DNA of 64,000 nucleotides from Nocardia ignorata NBRC 108230 (lineage in GTDB: Bacteria > Actinomycetota > Actinomycetes > Mycobacteriales > Mycobacteriaceae). Position 1 is the stretch's first letter; every line of letters starts with the position of its first letter. The stretch covers positions 118,972 to 182,971 of the forward strand of contig NZ_BDBI01000031.1 of the NCBI RefSeq assembly GCF_001612905.1. Direction: 5' to 3'. Shown here in pieces: positions 23,130 through 32,268 of the stretch. The notes under the pieces are model-generated. The model made no database searches. It was given only the letters and a program-made list of their open reading frames with translations, and was not told the DNA's origin. Position numbers and translations under genes: made by a program.

Positions 23130-24190
23130 CGCGGTTGTGGCTGCGGCGGCAGCGGTGCGGCGCCCGGCAGTGGGGCCGGGGTGGAGCGGCCGGTGTTGGG
23201 CGGCGGAACCGGAGCCTGTCCGTCGATCAGGATTTCCCCGCGCGCCGAACCGACGATCGGCGCGAAACCCTCACGGTCGGCGCCCTTTCCGAGCCAGCAG
23301 TCGAGTTGTCTGCTGCCGGCGAGCCAACTGGTCGGTTCGAGATAATCGAAGAACAGCGTGAGCGTCTTGTTGCGGATCGCGTCGGGACTGCCGAGGTATT
23401 CGGTGGACAACCGATTGCATTCGGCCTCGACGAACTTGTCCTGATCGGCCTCCGAGGGTGGTCCACCGGTGAAGTTCTTCCCCAGGTCGACGTTGCCGAC
23501 GATCTCGACGGCGTGCGGTTGCGCGCAGTCCACCGGGTCGGTCGGGAGGTTCTGGTTGATGCCGAGGCAGGTGCCGACGGCGTGCACCTTCGACTGGTCG
23601 CCCTGGGTCGCCGAACCGGTCGAGGCCGGACTGGCCGACGTGGCGGCCACCTGCAGACCGCACCGCAGCGTGCGGTCACCGTGCTGCCAGCCCGCCGGGC
23701 TCGGCGACATCACGTTCACCATGTACTTGCCGCGCGGATCGAACCGCCCACCGAGGTAGCGCTGCACCGCGGGCACGCAGTGCTCGTCGCGCAGCTCGGT
23801 CATCCGCAGCGAGTCCGGGTGCCGGGTGCCGTCGCCGAACTCGCGGCCGGGGTAGGCCTTCAGGTCGACGACACCGGCCACCTCGAACAGGTGCTGGTCG
23901 GCGCAGTTCACTTTCAGCAGGTCGCTGCGGTCGGGCTTGCCCCAGGTCAGGCAGTCGCCCTCGTTGGCGCTGCTGAATTCCTTGTCCCTGACCACGGGCG
24001 CGGCACCGGGCTGGTGTGCCTCCACCTTGTCGGATTCGAAACCGGTCACCGTCATCGTGACCAGCGCCGCGAGCACCGCGCCGAGCGCGCCGATCAGCAG
24101 TCCCCACCGCAGTTTCGTCGCCGACAGATGCAGCGGACCGGCGCCGCGTTCAGCGGTTTTCTCGGCCGGGTCGCTCTGATGATCGGACAC
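23126..24190 (-). CDS. Septum formation family membrane protein
   Basis: A 354-residue protein. A short cytoplasmic head is followed by one membrane segment (LLIGALGAVLAALVTMTV), then two related extracytoplasmic domains with paired cysteines (GDCLTWGKPDRSDLLKVNCA with HLFEVAGVVDL; then GTCLGINQNL, DPVDCAQPHAVEIVGNVDL). This is the septum-formation domain arrangement. The end is Pro-rich. It matches Rv3835 in order. A role at the cell envelope is likely; the partner is unknown. Confidence 0.87.
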   Translation of the reverse strand: MSDHQSDPAEKTAERGAGPLHLSATKLRWGLLIGALGAVLAALVTMTVTGFESDKVEAHQPGAAPVVRDKEFSSANEGDCLTWGKPDRSDLLKVNCADQHLFEVAGVVDLKAYPGREFGDGTRHPDSLRMTELRDEHCVPAVQRYLGGRFDPRGKYMVNVMSPSPAGWQHGDRTLRCGLQVAATSASPASTGSATQGDQSKVHAVGTCLGINQNLPTDPVDCAQPHAVEIVGNVDLGKNFTGGPPSEADQDKFVEAECNRLSTEYLGSPDAIRNKTLTLFFDYLEPTSWLAGSRQLDCWLGKGADREGFAPIVGSARGEILIDGQAPVPPPNTGRSTPAPLPGAAPLPPQPQPR

Positions 24191-24231
24191 GACGGCGATT
24201 GTATGGGAGCCGATCGGCGCGGCGGGCGGGC

Positions 24232-25929
24232 TCAGCCGCGCAGGGCCGAGACGAAGATGCCGGGCAGTCTGCGCAGCTTGCCGTCACCGTAGAAGCCGGT
24301 GAGCTTGCGACCGGTGGCCGCGGCGGTCTTGTTGGCGACGAACCACGGCGGTTTCGGGGTGGTGGCGAATTCGCCCGCGAACAGCGATCGGGGCGCCGGG
24401 CGGAACGGTCCGCGCACCACCGTGCGTTCGACGTCGTCGAGCAGGAAGGCGTTGTGGACGACGCCGATGCCGCTCTGGATGTCGTCGATGGTGTGCCCGG
24501 GGAAAGCGCCCCAGCTCGCACGTGGCGTCAGGAACGCCAGACCGGTCCACGAGTTGATCGCGACGGTGCCGTAGCGCAGGTTCGCCACGGCCGTGTCGAA
24601 GGCGTCGCCGAGTTCGCTGATGCTCGTCGGATGCGCGAGCAGGTTGGCGCCGAGGGTGCCCATCAACTCGTCGTTGGCGAAATCGACCGCCTTGTCGAGG
24701 AATTCCGCGCCCGTGCCGGGCAGTTCGACCACGCCGAGGACGGGGGAGAAGTACTCGGTGCGCAGCAGTGGGGTGCCGGTCATCGGCAGGTTCTCGACGA
24801 GGACGCGGCCGTTGGCACGCCCGGCGTCGGGGTAGCTGGTCAGCGCGCCCTCGACGCGGGTGTCGCTGCCGGGGTAGTAGGCGGTGCGGACGGGGGCGTT
24901 GTCGATGGCGGCGCGCAGTTCGGTGAGGAACTGGTCCTTCTGGTCCCAATCGGCGCTGAGCACGACCGTCTGCGCGGCCACACAGTTGTAGCCGCCGTTG
25001 TGCAGGCGCATCGTCGCCACGTGCTCGGCCTGGAACTTCAGGTCGGCCTTGTTCCACTTGCCCGGCACGATGATGCACGGCGCCACGCCGCCGAGTTCGC
25101 TGGTGATCGGCTTGGTCAGCGCGGGCTCGCCGGCCTGCTTGCGGCGCTGCGCGTCCTCGCCGACACCCCACACGATCGCGTCGTGGGTCGGCGCGCCGCC
25201 GGTCATGTGCACGTGGTCGACCTTCGGATGGTTCACCAGGTAACCGCCCTCGGGCGCGCCGCCGGTGAGGATGCGTACCACGCCGAGCTCGATGAACGGC
25301 GCGAACACCGCCTGGAACACCGGCAGCAGCGGATCGGTGATCGGGTTGAGCTTGAGCGCGACCACCCGGTTGTTGGCGTAGAGCTCGTAGAGGGTGTCCA
25401 GCGGCGCGATGGACATGATGTTGCCCGCGCCGAGCACCGCGCCGACACCGTTGGTCTGCTTCGGATCACGCTGTGCCAGACCGGCTTTGCGCCGCGCGGT
25501 GGCCGCGTCGACACCGGGACGCAACCACACCTCGGCGCTGAACCCGTTGAGCAGCAGCCAGTCGTAGAAGCCGTGTGGCAGCGCGGGCACGCTCACCCGG
25601 CCGCCAGGAGCGGTACCGAGGTCGACGCCGTCGATCGGGCTCGCGCCACGCTCGAGCGCCGCCAGCGACTCGCTCAGCGCCTTGGCGCTCGCCAGCAGCG
25701 TCATCGGGCCCGACATCCACTCCTCACCGAGCAGGGGGCTGTCGGCGTCGAGTTTCTTGATGGTCCTTGCCGCGGCCACCCACGACTCGGCGTCGCGTGC
25801 GGTGAGCGCGTGCAGCTCGTCGAGCAGCTCGCGGCGGCGGCGCAGATCGGTCGCGGCCCAGGTTTTCGCCCCCTCGGTGAGATCGTCGAGCGCGGTATCG
25901 ATGACGGCGGTGTCGAAAGTGGTACTCAC
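24232..25929 (-). CDS. Aldehyde dehydrogenase family protein
   Basis: A 565-residue enzyme, longer than classical ALDH (about 490). The catalytic Glu is in TSELGGVAPCII, and the likely catalytic Cys is in NGGYNCVAAQT. The cofactor region includes HMTGGAPTHDAIVWG. This long ALDH group is common in actinobacteria and its aldehyde is not known. The GTG 25929 start removes nine residues of poor coding look; no strong ribosome site was seen. It is divergent from serS. Confidence 0.85.
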   Translation of the reverse strand: MSTTFDTAVIDTALDDLTEGAKTWAATDLRRRRELLDELHALTARDAESWVAAARTIKKLDADSPLLGEEWMSGPMTLLASAKALSESLAALERGASPIDGVDLGTAPGGRVSVPALPHGFYDWLLLNGFSAEVWLRPGVDAATARRKAGLAQRDPKQTNGVGAVLGAGNIMSIAPLDTLYELYANNRVVALKLNPITDPLLPVFQAVFAPFIELGVVRILTGGAPEGGYLVNHPKVDHVHMTGGAPTHDAIVWGVGEDAQRRKQAGEPALTKPITSELGGVAPCIIVPGKWNKADLKFQAEHVATMRLHNGGYNCVAAQTVVLSADWDQKDQFLTELRAAIDNAPVRTAYYPGSDTRVEGALTSYPDAGRANGRVLVENLPMTGTPLLRTEYFSPVLGVVELPGTGAEFLDKAVDFANDELMGTLGANLLAHPTSISELGDAFDTAVANLRYGTVAINSWTGLAFLTPRASWGAFPGHTIDDIQSGIGVVHNAFLLDDVERTVVRGPFRPAPRSLFAGEFATTPKPPWFVANKTAAATGRKLTGFYGDGKLRRLPGIFVSALRG

Positions 25930-25995
25930 CCCGCAACTATGCCCCCGTCCGGGCACGTTGGCATAGGCCGAAATTCTGAGGATCGCGTAAACAAC

Positions 25996-26001
25996 TAGGC
26001 T
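25996..26001 (+). promoter_or_regulatory. -10 box of serS promoter
   Basis: TAGGCT lies 8 nt before ATG 26010, with a T-rich spacer and no ribosome site, again a leaderless pattern. Confidence 0.5.
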
Positions 26002-26009
26002 GTTTTCTC

Positions 26010-27266
26010 ATGATCGACCTCCGATTCCTGCGCGAGAACCCGGAAGCCGTCCGTGCCTCGCAGCGGGCCCGCGGTGAGGACCCCGCGCTCGTCGACGCCC
26101 TGCTCGAAGCCGACGCTGCCCGCCGCGCCGCCGTCGCCACCGCCGACTCCCTGCGTGCCGAACACAAGGCCATGGGCAAGGTGATCGGCAAGGCGAGCAA
26201 GGAAGAACGTCCCGCGCTGCTGGCCGCCGCCACCGACATGTCGGCCAAGGTCAAAGAGGCCGAGCACGCCCAGAGCGCGGCCGACGCCGATCTCGACGCC
26301 GCACATCGCGCCATCTCCAATGTCGTGCAGGAAGGTGCGCCCGCGGGCGGCGAAGACGACTACGTCGTGCTCGAAACAGTCGGCACCCCAGCGCAATTCG
26401 ACTTCGAGCCGAAGGACCATCTGGAACTCGGCGAGTCGCTGGGCCTGATCGACATGGAACGCGGCGCCAAGGTGTCGGGCTCGCGGTTCTACTTCCTCAC
26501 CGGTCACGGCGCGCTGCTGCAACTCGGTCTGCTGCAATTGGCGGCGCAGCGGGCGGTGGCCAACGGCTTCACCATGATGATCCCGCCGGTGCTGGTGCGC
26601 CCGGAGATCATGGCCGGTACCGGGTTCCTCGGTCAGCACTCGGACGAGATCTACCACCTCGAGGACGACGACCTGTACCTGGTCGGCACCTCGGAGGTGC
26701 CGCTGGCTGGGTACCACGCCGACGAGATCCTCGACCTGAGCGCGGGCCCGAAGCGGTACGCGGGCTGGTCGTCGTGCTTCCGTCGCGAGGCGGGCAGCTA
26801 CGGCAAGGACACCCGCGGCATCATCCGCGTGCACCAGTTCGACAAGGTGGAGATGTTCGTCTACACCACCCCCGACCAGGCCGCCGAAGAGCACCAGCGC
26901 CTGCTCGCCTGGGAACGCGAGATGCTCGCCGCGATCGACGTGCCCTACCGGGTGATCGACGTGGCCGCGGGCGACCTCGGCAGCTCGGCCGCGCGCAAGT
27001 TCGACTGCGAGGCGTGGGTGCCCACCCAGCAGACCTACCGCGAGCTCACCTCCACCTCCAACTGCACGACCTTCCAGGCGCGCAGGCTCTCGGTCCGCTA
27101 CCGCGACGAGAACGGAAAAGCCCAGATCGCGGCGACCTTGAACGGCACGCTCGCGACCACCCGCTGGATCGTGGCGATCCTCGAGAACCACCAGCAGGCC
27201 GACGGTTCGGTCCGGGTGCCCGAGGCGCTGGTGCCCTTCGTCGGCACCGACGTTTTGACACCGTAG
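26010..27266 (+). CDS. serS: Seryl-tRNA synthetase
   Basis: A 418-residue class II synthetase that charges tRNA-Ser. The N-terminal coiled-coil arm (about residues 30-105) grips the tRNA's long variable arm. The catalytic part holds TSEVPLAGYH, motif 2 as SCFRREAGSYGKDTRGIIRV, and motif 3 as GTLATTRWIVAILE. Full length; no alternative start is needed. Confidence 0.98.
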   Translation: MIDLRFLRENPEAVRASQRARGEDPALVDALLEADAARRAAVATADSLRAEHKAMGKVIGKASKEERPALLAAATDMSAKVKEAEHAQSAADADLDAAHRAISNVVQEGAPAGGEDDYVVLETVGTPAQFDFEPKDHLELGESLGLIDMERGAKVSGSRFYFLTGHGALLQLGLLQLAAQRAVANGFTMMIPPVLVRPEIMAGTGFLGQHSDEIYHLEDDDLYLVGTSEVPLAGYHADEILDLSAGPKRYAGWSSCFRREAGSYGKDTRGIIRVHQFDKVEMFVYTTPDQAAEEHQRLLAWEREMLAAIDVPYRVIDVAAGDLGSSAARKFDCEAWVPTQQTYRELTSTSNCTTFQARRLSVRYRDENGKAQIAATLNGTLATTRWIVAILENHQQADGSVRVPEALVPFVGTDVLTP

Positions 27267-27331
27267 AGCTTTCCACTGTTTGCTGGTCAGGCATTTGTGT
27301 GATGTGGCAAACATCGGAACCGAACAACATC

Positions 27332-27337
27332 TAGGCT
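27332..27337 (+). promoter_or_regulatory. -10 box of a leaderless promoter, GGDEF-EAL gene
   Basis: TAGGCT lies 7 nt before GTG 27345, the same box and spacing as at choD and serS. This favours GTG 27345 over the GTG at 27339, which would lie too close to the box. Confidence 0.45.
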
Positions 27338-27344
27338 GGTGCTC

Positions 27345-29162
27345 GTGCGAGGAATCGGGGCGCGCGGCGATACCCGAACCCGGGTGCGGGCGGCATCGGC
27401 GTTGGCGACGGCAAAAGTCATGGCCAGGACAACGGGGGCGTTCTACGTTCTCGGCGGTGTCCTCGGCCTGACCATCACTGCCGTAGCGCCGGGCGACGAC
27501 GGCAACAGACTGCTGGTCGGCACCGCCGCCGCGGTCGCGCTGCTGCTCGGTCTGACGCTGCTGGCCTGGGGCCCGCGCATGCCGCACGCGCTGCACCACC
27601 TCTACCTGGCGACCGCGACCGTGCTGGTCACCATCGCGGTGCATTCGTTCCCGAACCTCGTCGGCGGGATCACGCTCGCGTCGTTCTATGTCTTCATCGC
27701 CTGCGACGCGGCACTGTTCTTCGCCTGGCCACAGGCCGCCGCGCACATCGGTCTCGCGATGGTGCTGTGCCTGTGGGTGCTGCCCGATCGCGGGCTGCCG
27801 TGGTGGTCGGGCCTGATCCCCGCCGGGGTCACTTTCGGGGCCGGGGTGGTGGTCGGCATCCTCACCCGCATGGCGTCCGACGCCGATATCGACGTACTCA
27901 CCGGCCTGCTCAACCGGCGCGGCTTCGAAAAGCAGCTCAACCCGGCGATCGACGCGGCCGGACGCGGCGGGCAGGGCCTGTCGCTGGTGCTGGTCGACCT
28001 CGACCGTTTCCAGAAGATCAACGACCACCTCGGTCACCGCGCCGGCGACGCCGTTCTGCAGCGCGTGGCCGACACCTGGCTCGACCTGCTCGCCCCCGAC
28101 CAGGTGCTCGCCCGCTTCGGCGGCGACGTATTCGCGCTGCTGCTGCCCGGCACCACCGAGCAGGCCGCGATCCTGCTCACCGAACAGCTGCGTGCGGCGG
28201 TGACCATGGGCTGTTCGGCCGGTGTCACGTCGTGGCAGCCGGGCGAGTCGGGCTCGCTGCTGATCAGCCGTGCCGATGTGGGGCTGTACCGGGCCAAGCA
28301 GGCCGGACGCAACCGCACGGTGCTCGAATCGTCGCGGCAGTTGCCGCTCGCGGTCGAGCTGCGCGAGGCCATCGACACCGGCGCCCTCGACGTGCACTAT
28401 CAGCCGATCGTCAGCCTCACCGAGGACGGCGGTCAGGCCGTCGGTGTCGAAGCATTGCTGCGCTGGTCGTCCAACGCGCAGCCCGAGGTCACCACCGAAG
28501 GCCTCATCCGGGTCGCCGAGGAATACGACCTCATCTCCGACCTGGACGAACTGGTGTTGCGCCGCGCCTGCGCCGACGCCGCTCGCCTGCAGGAGAGCTT
28601 CGCCTCCCTGAATCTGACACTGAACGTGAACGTCTCCAGCCTGGAACTGGCCGAAACCGACTACGCCGAACGGGTCGCCACCATCCTCAACGACACCGGT
28701 TGGCCCGCCGACCAACTCGTGCTCGAGGTGACCGAAAGCGAACTGGCCGCCGAATCCCAGACGGCCATCGCCAACCTGCACACCCTGCGCGACCGAGGCG
28801 TGCGCATCGCCATCGACGACTTCGGCACCGGCTACTCCTCACTGAGCCGCCTGGCGACCATCCCCAGCGACATCCTGAAGGTCGACCAGTCCTTCGTCGC
28901 CGCCATCCGCTCCGATTCCCCCGCCCCGCCCCTACTCGGCGTCATCGCCGCCCTCAGCAAGTCCCTCGACCTGCAGGTCATCGCCGAGGGCGTGGAAACC
29001 GAATACCAGGCCGCCGTCCTCACCGAACTCGGCTTCGCCCTTGCCCAGGGCTACCACTACAGCGACTCCCACCCGGTCTCCGACCTCATCAACGACCTCA
29101 ACACCCCCCACTCCGACGACGACGATTCCCTCGCCGCCAACGGCTGGATCCCTCTCGGCTGA
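27345..29162 (+). CDS. Membrane GGDEF-EAL protein, predicted c-di-GMP phosphodiesterase
   Basis: A 605-residue protein. The N-terminus has about six membrane segments (residues 30-170), followed by a GGDEF domain (about 183-330) and an EAL domain (about 335-585). The GGDEF signature reads GGDVF, so the catalytic Glu is lost, and no RxxD inhibitory site precedes it. The EAL domain keeps EALLRW, NVNVSS, LEVTES, IDDFGTGYSS, LKVDQS, AEGVET and AQGYHYS, so it should degrade c-di-GMP, with the GGDEF part acting as a GTP sensor at most. ATG 27420 is another possible start. A YefM-type operator begins 2 bp after the stop. Confidence 0.92.
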   Translation: MRGIGARGDTRTRVRAASALATAKVMARTTGAFYVLGGVLGLTITAVAPGDDGNRLLVGTAAAVALLLGLTLLAWGPRMPHALHHLYLATATVLVTIAVHSFPNLVGGITLASFYVFIACDAALFFAWPQAAAHIGLAMVLCLWVLPDRGLPWWSGLIPAGVTFGAGVVVGILTRMASDADIDVLTGLLNRRGFEKQLNPAIDAAGRGGQGLSLVLVDLDRFQKINDHLGHRAGDAVLQRVADTWLDLLAPDQVLARFGGDVFALLLPGTTEQAAILLTEQLRAAVTMGCSAGVTSWQPGESGSLLISRADVGLYRAKQAGRNRTVLESSRQLPLAVELREAIDTGALDVHYQPIVSLTEDGGQAVGVEALLRWSSNAQPEVTTEGLIRVAEEYDLISDLDELVLRRACADAARLQESFASLNLTLNVNVSSLELAETDYAERVATILNDTGWPADQLVLEVTESELAAESQTAIANLHTLRDRGVRIAIDDFGTGYSSLSRLATIPSDILKVDQSFVAAIRSDSPAPPLLGVIAALSKSLDLQVIAEGVETEYQAAVLTELGFALAQGYHYSDSHPVSDLINDLNTPHSDDDDSLAANGWIPLG

Positions 29163-29163
29163 T

Positions 29164-29184
29164 CTGTACAGAATTCCTGTACAG
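29164..29184. promoter_or_regulatory. Double-palindrome operator of the yefM-yoeB pair
   Basis: CTGTACAG (29164-29171), AATTC, CTGTACAG (29177-29184). Each half contains TGTACA, the core bound by YefM in the E. coli yefM-yoeB operator. TACAGT (29180-29185) inside it stands 6 nt before ATG 29192 and may be the -10 box, so repressor and polymerase would compete. Confidence 0.85.
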
Positions 29185-29191
29185 TGATTTC

Positions 29192-29485
29192 ATGAGGCAG
29201 ATCAGCTACACCGAAGCCCGCGCGACATTGGCGAGTGTGCTGGACGCCGCCACCGATGACCTCGAAGAGGTCGTTGTCACCCGCGCGGGGCACGACGCGG
29301 CCGTCGTCGTTTCACTACGGGAGTACGAGGCGCTCAAGGAAACTGCGCATCTACTGGGCACTCCCGCGAATGCACGGCACCTGCAACGCGGGCTGGAAGA
29401 GTTCGCGGCGGGTGGCTTCGCTCCGCAGGCGCGCCTCGATGTTCCCGATGGTGATGCAACCGGTGACTCGGCCGGTGTCGCGTGA
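29192..29485 (+). CDS. yefM: Antitoxin of the Phd/YefM family
   Basis: A 97-residue antitoxin. The N-terminal Phd/YefM fold (ISYTEARATLASVLDAA, then EEVVVTRAGHDAAVVVSLREYEALKETAHLL) dimerises and binds the operator. The C-terminal part, rich in Gly, Asp and Ala, would wrap the toxin. The ATG has no ribosome site and is probably leaderless. The stop overlaps the toxin start (GTGA), as usual for such pairs. Confidence 0.9.
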   Translation: MRQISYTEARATLASVLDAATDDLEEVVVTRAGHDAAVVVSLREYEALKETAHLLGTPANARHLQRGLEEFAAGGFAPQARLDVPDGDATGDSAGVA

Positions 29486-29742
29486 AGCTGGAGTTCTTCT
29501 CCGAAGCCTGGGCGGACTATGTCTGGACAGTCGCCAATGACCGTGCTGCCGCTCGCAAGATCAACCGCCTGTTGGACGACATCGCGACCAATGGTCAAGC
29601 CGATGGGATCGGCAAGCCGGAGCCACTGCTGCACAGTCTTTCGGGCTGGTGGTCGCGCCGGATCACGCAGGAACATCGGTTGGTCTATCGGGTCGACGGC
29701 GGTGTGATCCGGATCTTGTCGTGCCGTCATCACTACGAATAA
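29482..29742 (+). CDS. yoeB: Toxin of the Txe/YoeB family, ribosome-dependent mRNA endonuclease
   Basis: An 86-residue RelE-fold toxin. The stretch GKPEPLLHSLSGWWSRRITQ and EHRLVYRV are nearly identical to YoeB. Catalytic residues known from E. coli YoeB (Glu in KPEPL, Arg in SRRI or EHRL, and the C-terminal His in CRHHYE) are present, so it should be active. It cuts mRNA in the ribosomal A site. The start is GTG 29482 within the antitoxin stop. Confidence 0.94.
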   Translation: MKLEFFSEAWADYVWTVANDRAAARKINRLLDDIATNGQADGIGKPEPLLHSLSGWWSRRITQEHRLVYRVDGGVIRILSCRHHYE

Positions 29743-29838
29743 CTGCTTGACGGGTGGTTGGCGCCGGCGAACGATGGACGCATGCGGATGCTCATCTACG
29801 GCTGTTGACCTTTCTCGCTGTGTAGGCGCCTGGCGGCG

Positions 29839-31110
29839 GTGGTGAGTCGTGCGCCGGGCAGCGTGCGTGGGCTCGGGGTTCGCGCGGTGGTGTTCAAGGG
29901 CTCGCGGGATCTGCTGCCCATCTACGCGCTCTACGGTGTGCTTTTCGCTGATCACGGGCTCGGGACCGCGCAGATCTCGTTGCTGCTCGCGCTGTGGTCG
30001 GTGACGGCGTTCCTGCTGGAGGTGCCGTCCGGGGCGTGGGCGGACACGGTGTCGCGGCGCGGTCTGCTCGTGTTCAGCGCCGTGCTGCAGGCAGCCGGGT
30101 TCACGATCTGGATGGTCGCTCCCTCGTTCGCCGGGTTCGCGGTGGGGTTCGTCGTGTGGGGGATCGCCGGTGCGCTGGAATCGGGCACGTTCGAGGCGTT
30201 GATCTACGACGACCTGGTGGCGCGAGGGGAAACCGCCCAGTACGCGCGCATCATGGGCTGGGCGCGGGCCGCGCAGGAGTCGACCGTTCTCATCGCGATC
30301 GTCGCGGCCGCACCGCTTTTCGCGTGGGGTGGGTACGGCCTGGTCGGCTGGGTGAGCGTCGGCGTCGGTGTGGTCCACACCGTCACCGCGCTGGCACTGC
30401 CCCGGGCACCGGTGGCCATTTCGGCCACGGAAGTCGATGCGCTGGAAGACGAACGGACGCCACCTCCCGGAGTCACCACACCACCGGGCGTTGTCGAGGC
30501 GGATCGACCGGTACGCAAGCGCTATGTGGCGATGCTCCGGACCGGGATCGCCGAGTCGATGCATGTGCGACGAGTGCGCCGCGGCGTGCTGCTCGGCGCA
30601 CTTCTCTACGGCGTCACCGCTTTCGACGAATACTTCGGCCTGCTCGCCGTTTCCGGCGGTGCCTCGCCCGCCACCTCCGCCTTGCTCGTCGGCGTGACCG
30701 TCGCGGGTTCGCTGGCCGGTTCGCTGTTGGCGGGGCGCACCGAGTCCGCGCCCGCGCGGCTGGTCGGAGTCGCCCTGTTCGTCGCGGGGCTTCTGTTCAT
30801 CGCCGGTGCGTTGGCTGTCGGAGCAGGTCTGCTGTGGATCGGATTCCTCGGGATCGCCGTGGCGTACGGGATCGACTTCAATGCCGAGGTCGTCGCCGGC
30901 GCGCGCCTGCAGGATGCGATCGAAGGGCGCGCCCGGGCAACGGTCACCTCGGTGGTCGGCTTGCTGTCGGAGGTGGTGGCGTTGGCGGTCTTCGGTGTCG
31001 TTGCCGCTGCTACACAGTGGGTTTCGATGTCTGTGGCGATCGCCGGGTTGGGAGTGGTGTTGTTGGCGGCCGGGCTGGTCGCACCGAGTTGGTTGCCGGG
31101 ACGGAAATGA
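29839..31110 (+). CDS. MFS transporter
   Basis: A 423-residue, 12-segment major facilitator. The loop 2-3 signature is AWADTVSRRG, after FLLEVPSG. A hydrophilic central loop (about residues 190-225) carries acidic residues. The group resembles efflux-type MFS proteins with no assigned substrate. The start (GTG 29839) is the first that gives a full first helix; no clear ribosome site was seen. It follows the toxin gene by about 100 bp. Confidence 0.85.
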   Translation: MVSRAPGSVRGLGVRAVVFKGSRDLLPIYALYGVLFADHGLGTAQISLLLALWSVTAFLLEVPSGAWADTVSRRGLLVFSAVLQAAGFTIWMVAPSFAGFAVGFVVWGIAGALESGTFEALIYDDLVARGETAQYARIMGWARAAQESTVLIAIVAAAPLFAWGGYGLVGWVSVGVGVVHTVTALALPRAPVAISATEVDALEDERTPPPGVTTPPGVVEADRPVRKRYVAMLRTGIAESMHVRRVRRGVLLGALLYGVTAFDEYFGLLAVSGGASPATSALLVGVTVAGSLAGSLLAGRTESAPARLVGVALFVAGLLFIAGALAVGAGLLWIGFLGIAVAYGIDFNAEVVAGARLQDAIEGRARATVTSVVGLLSEVVALAVFGVVAAATQWVSMSVAIAGLGVVLLAAGLVAPSWLPGRK

Positions 31111-31203
31111 TCGTTGGCAACCCGGCCGAGTACGGATCGCCACCGAGCCGCCGTCGGTTCGCGCGTCGGTAGTGTCGAAAGCTACGACGGCGGAAAGGGC
31201 GGA

Positions 31204-32154
31204 GTGGTCGGACGCAACGGTCTCGGAGCGATCTTCGGGTTCTGCATAGGCGGCGGTGTCGCGGTGCAGGGACGGATCAACGGGGCACTCGGAGCGGAAC
31301 TCGGCGACGGTGTCGCGGCCGCCACGATCAGTTTCGGAATCGGTCTGCTGGCCCTGCTGATCGCCTTCGCGGTCAGCCCGACCCTGCGATCGGGCCTCGG
31401 CTCCGTCCGCACCGCCACAACTGACGGCAGCCTGCGCCCCTGGTACCTCTTGGGCGGCGTGTGCGGTGCGTTCTTCGTCGCGAGCCAGGGCCTCACCATT
31501 GCCGCCATCGGCGTCACCGCCTTCACCGTCGCCGTCGTCGCAGGCCAGCTCCTCAGCAGCCTCGTCGTCGACCGGGTAGGTCTCGCACCGAACGGCCGGA
31601 CACCGATCACCTGGTGGCGGGTGCTGGCCGCCGGCCTCGGCATCATCGGTGTCGTCCTCGCGGCGAGCGGCCGCGACGCCCCCGCCCCCGCTGACACCGG
31701 TGTCCCCGACTACCTGCTCATCGCCCTACCTGCCCTCGCGGGCATCGGCCTGGCCTGGCAGCAGGCGGTCAACGGCCGCGTCGGCGCAGTCGGCGGTCCC
31801 TTCCCCGCCACCCTCGTCAACTTCACCGTCGGCCTGATCGCCCTCTGCCTCTTCGACACCTACACCCTCCTCACCAAGGGCCTCCCCACCCAATTCCCCA
31901 CCACCCCCTGGCTCTACCTAGGCGGCCTGATCGGCGTAGCCTTCATCGCCCTGGCCGCGATCACCGTCAGCATGATCGGCGTCCTCCTCCTCGGCCTCAC
32001 CTCGGTAGCAGGCCAACTCGTCGCCGCCCTCCTCCTCGACACCGCCGACGGCCGCCTGGCGCCCTCGGCCCTCCTGAGCTGCGCGATCGTCCTGGTCGCG
32101 GTGATCATGGCGAGCCGCGCCAGCACCTCGTCAGCCGACGATCCCCGCAGCTGA
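31204..32154 (+). CDS. DMT family transporter, DUF606/YdcZ type
   Basis: A 316-residue protein with ten membrane segments in two related halves (first GLGAIFGFCIGGGVAVQGRI; second from about residue 165, IALPALAGIGLAWQQAVNGR). The repeated N-G-R and Q residues in the first helix of each half are typical of DUF606. The substrate is unknown. GTG 31204 follows a purine-rich AAAGGGCGGA and is preferred to the longer upstream frame. Confidence 0.85.
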   Translation: MVGRNGLGAIFGFCIGGGVAVQGRINGALGAELGDGVAAATISFGIGLLALLIAFAVSPTLRSGLGSVRTATTDGSLRPWYLLGGVCGAFFVASQGLTIAAIGVTAFTVAVVAGQLLSSLVVDRVGLAPNGRTPITWWRVLAAGLGIIGVVLAASGRDAPAPADTGVPDYLLIALPALAGIGLAWQQAVNGRVGAVGGPFPATLVNFTVGLIALCLFDTYTLLTKGLPTQFPTTPWLYLGGLIGVAFIALAAITVSMIGVLLLGLTSVAGQLVAALLLDTADGRLAPSALLSCAIVLVAVIMASRASTSSADDPRS

Positions 32155-32268
32155 CCAACCGTTGTCACGGCGGGCGCTGTACATTCCTGCGCCGGGCCGT
32201 GGAGAAACTACCGAAGCGGTGAACGAGGAGGGGATACTCGGGCGGGGATCGTCGACGGAAGGGTCGGG

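Noticed and set aside
25995..28781. A 928-codon open frame on the minus strand opposite serS and the GGDEF-EAL gene
   Set aside because: High-GC genes leave long open frames opposite them. The plus-strand products are clear families, and the minus product is His/Arg/Gly-rich without any fold signature.
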